A stretch of 64,000 nucleotides of DNA from RPQJ01 sp963731105 (GTDB lineage: Bacteria > Pseudomonadota > Gammaproteobacteria > Steroidobacterales > Steroidobacteraceae), in contig CAVSUM010000005.1 of the NCBI GenBank assembly GCA_963731105.1, positions 124,001 to 188,000 of the forward strand. Reading direction: 5' to 3'. Every line of letters starts with the position of its first letter. Within the stretch, counting starts at the first letter, position 1. Under the pieces are notes generated by a model. The model was given only the letters and a program-made list of their open reading frames with translations, was not told where the DNA came from and did no database searches. This document shows, in pieces, positions 63,362 through 64,000 of the stretch. The position numbers were made by a program, and so were the translations under genes.

Positions 63362-64000
63362 TCAACTCCCCGCCGTGCGCAGCACGACGATTTCGCGTGG
63401 CGCGACACGCTCGAGGCAGCGCGCGATGATGCGGTAGCCGTCCGGATCGAACGGTCCGTGGTCCGGTCACTCGAGCAGCGCCGCGACCTCTGTATCGTCC
63501 GCCGCGGTGCCGAGGTGACGCCACCGGTCGATGACGTGCAGTACGGTGCCGCCGTCCGCCACCGCGCGCTCGCGGATACCGATCGCGCCAGGGAACGGCC
63601 ATGGCTTGATGCGCAGCGAGACGAGTGCGAGTCGCAGCCGGGCATCGTGCAGCGCGCGCGACTCACGGCCGACGCACGCGCCACGGCAGCGGCCGATCTG
63701 CAGCCCGAAGCACGATCCTGCGCCGCGCTCGAGCCCCATGGTCTTGAGGCACAGCCCTGCCTCGCGCGCCTTGCCTTCGAGGGCACGCCTGGCATCCCGC
63801 TCGGTGCGGAACGGTCCGTACAGCTCCAGCTCGTCGCCTGCGGCGGGCATCTGCAGCGGCTCGATGCGCACCTCGAGCCCGCCGTCCTGCTCGACCAGCC
63901 GCACGCACTGCAGTGCCGCCGGCTTGCGCAAGCGCCGGTTGGCGCTCGGTGCGAGTTCCTTCACCAGCCGCGACTCGAGCAGCAACGCGCCGAGCTCGCC
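63362..64000 (-). CDS. Cho/UvrC-like GIY-YIG nuclease, C-terminal part (cut by window edge; internal TGA)
   Basis: The frame is open from base 64000 inward, so the N-terminus lies outside the window. Visible is the portion following a GIY-YIG domain: ALLLESRLVKELAPSANRRLR, LYGPFRTERDARRALEGKA and the cysteine motif CFGLQIGRCRGACVGRES found in UvrC/Cho. The RIKPWPFPGAIGIRE and HVIDRWRHLG ending matches DNA polymerase III epsilon-like proteins fused to a Cho-type nuclease. An in-frame TGA at 63469-63467 interrupts it. The same frame then continues with a sensible ending (DGYRIIARCLERV) to TGA at 63364-63362. A CGA-to-TGA change or base-call error would explain this. Coupled to rlmL. Confidence 0.75.

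Noticed and set aside
63467..63469. TGA read as selenocysteine
   Set aside because: No redox-active family position, no visible SECIS-like stem in the short sequence after it, and a point change explains it more simply.

Overview
The window is high-GC DNA, dense in protein-coding genes, from a Gram-negative bacterium, most likely a gammaproteobacterium near the Xanthomonadales/Steroidobacterales. The case rests on aceK next to icd, RlmL with fused RlmK, a polyamine locus ordered like the Pseudomonas spu cluster, many lipoprotein and outer-membrane beta-barrel signals, and 7-bp tandem repeats between genes. No rRNA, tRNA, CRISPR array, transposase or phage gene was seen.

Layout. 1-9.1 kb: a divergent envelope cluster of two leftward CxxCH-containing exported proteins facing a rightward set (PD40/CxxCH lipoprotein, SH3b-barrel, small barrel, TlpA thioredoxin, DUF4266 lipoprotein, DUF3570 barrel). 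9.2-14.1 kb: polyphosphate:AMP phosphotransferase (PPK2) halves, agmatine deiminase and a delta-60-repeat surface protein. 14.2-22.8 kb: a leftward copper/silver efflux operon (Cys/His-rich protein, cusC, cusB, cusA, copA). 22.9-28.7 kb: a sialidase-like propeller lipoprotein, icd, aceK and an ArnT-like glycosyltransferase. 28.7-29.4 kb: a membrane protein/XRE regulator pair behind a near-consensus promoter. 29.6-32.5 kb: an exported kinase-like protein overlapping an exported phosphatase-pseudokinase fusion. 32.5-36.6 kb: an ATP/ADP-translocase-like carrier with an Ig-like tail, and a winged-helix/TolB-N/TPR membrane regulator. 36.7-40.7 kb: a transaminase/omega-amidase/Cys-Met enzyme set and polyphosphate glucokinase. 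40.7-52.8 kb: a complete polyamine uptake and gamma-glutamylation locus (puuD, puuA, spuC, two potF, potGHI leftward; a second puuA and puuB rightward). 52.8-60.3 kb: a ribbon-helix-helix regulator and a hydrogenase-4-like membrane complex (hyfBCEFGI order) whose large subunit lacks the Ni-binding cysteines. 60.3-64 kb: queD, a PsiF-repeat protein, rlmL and the end of a Cho/UvrC-like nuclease.

How the genes work together. Polyamines are imported by PotFGHI and degraded by gamma-glutamylation (PuuA, PuuB, PuuD) or by transamination (SpuC). Agmatine deiminase feeds the same pool. PPK2 and PpgK both spend polyphosphate. Icd is presumably switched by AceK at the glyoxylate branch point. The Cus/CopA operon removes monovalent copper or silver from cytoplasm and periplasm.

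Quality caution. About twenty single-base frame changes interrupt otherwise well-conserved genes, worst in the copper operon, and some lie in homopolymers. Sequencing or assembly error explains this better than wholesale gene decay. The affected genes are annotated across the break with the approximate break position.
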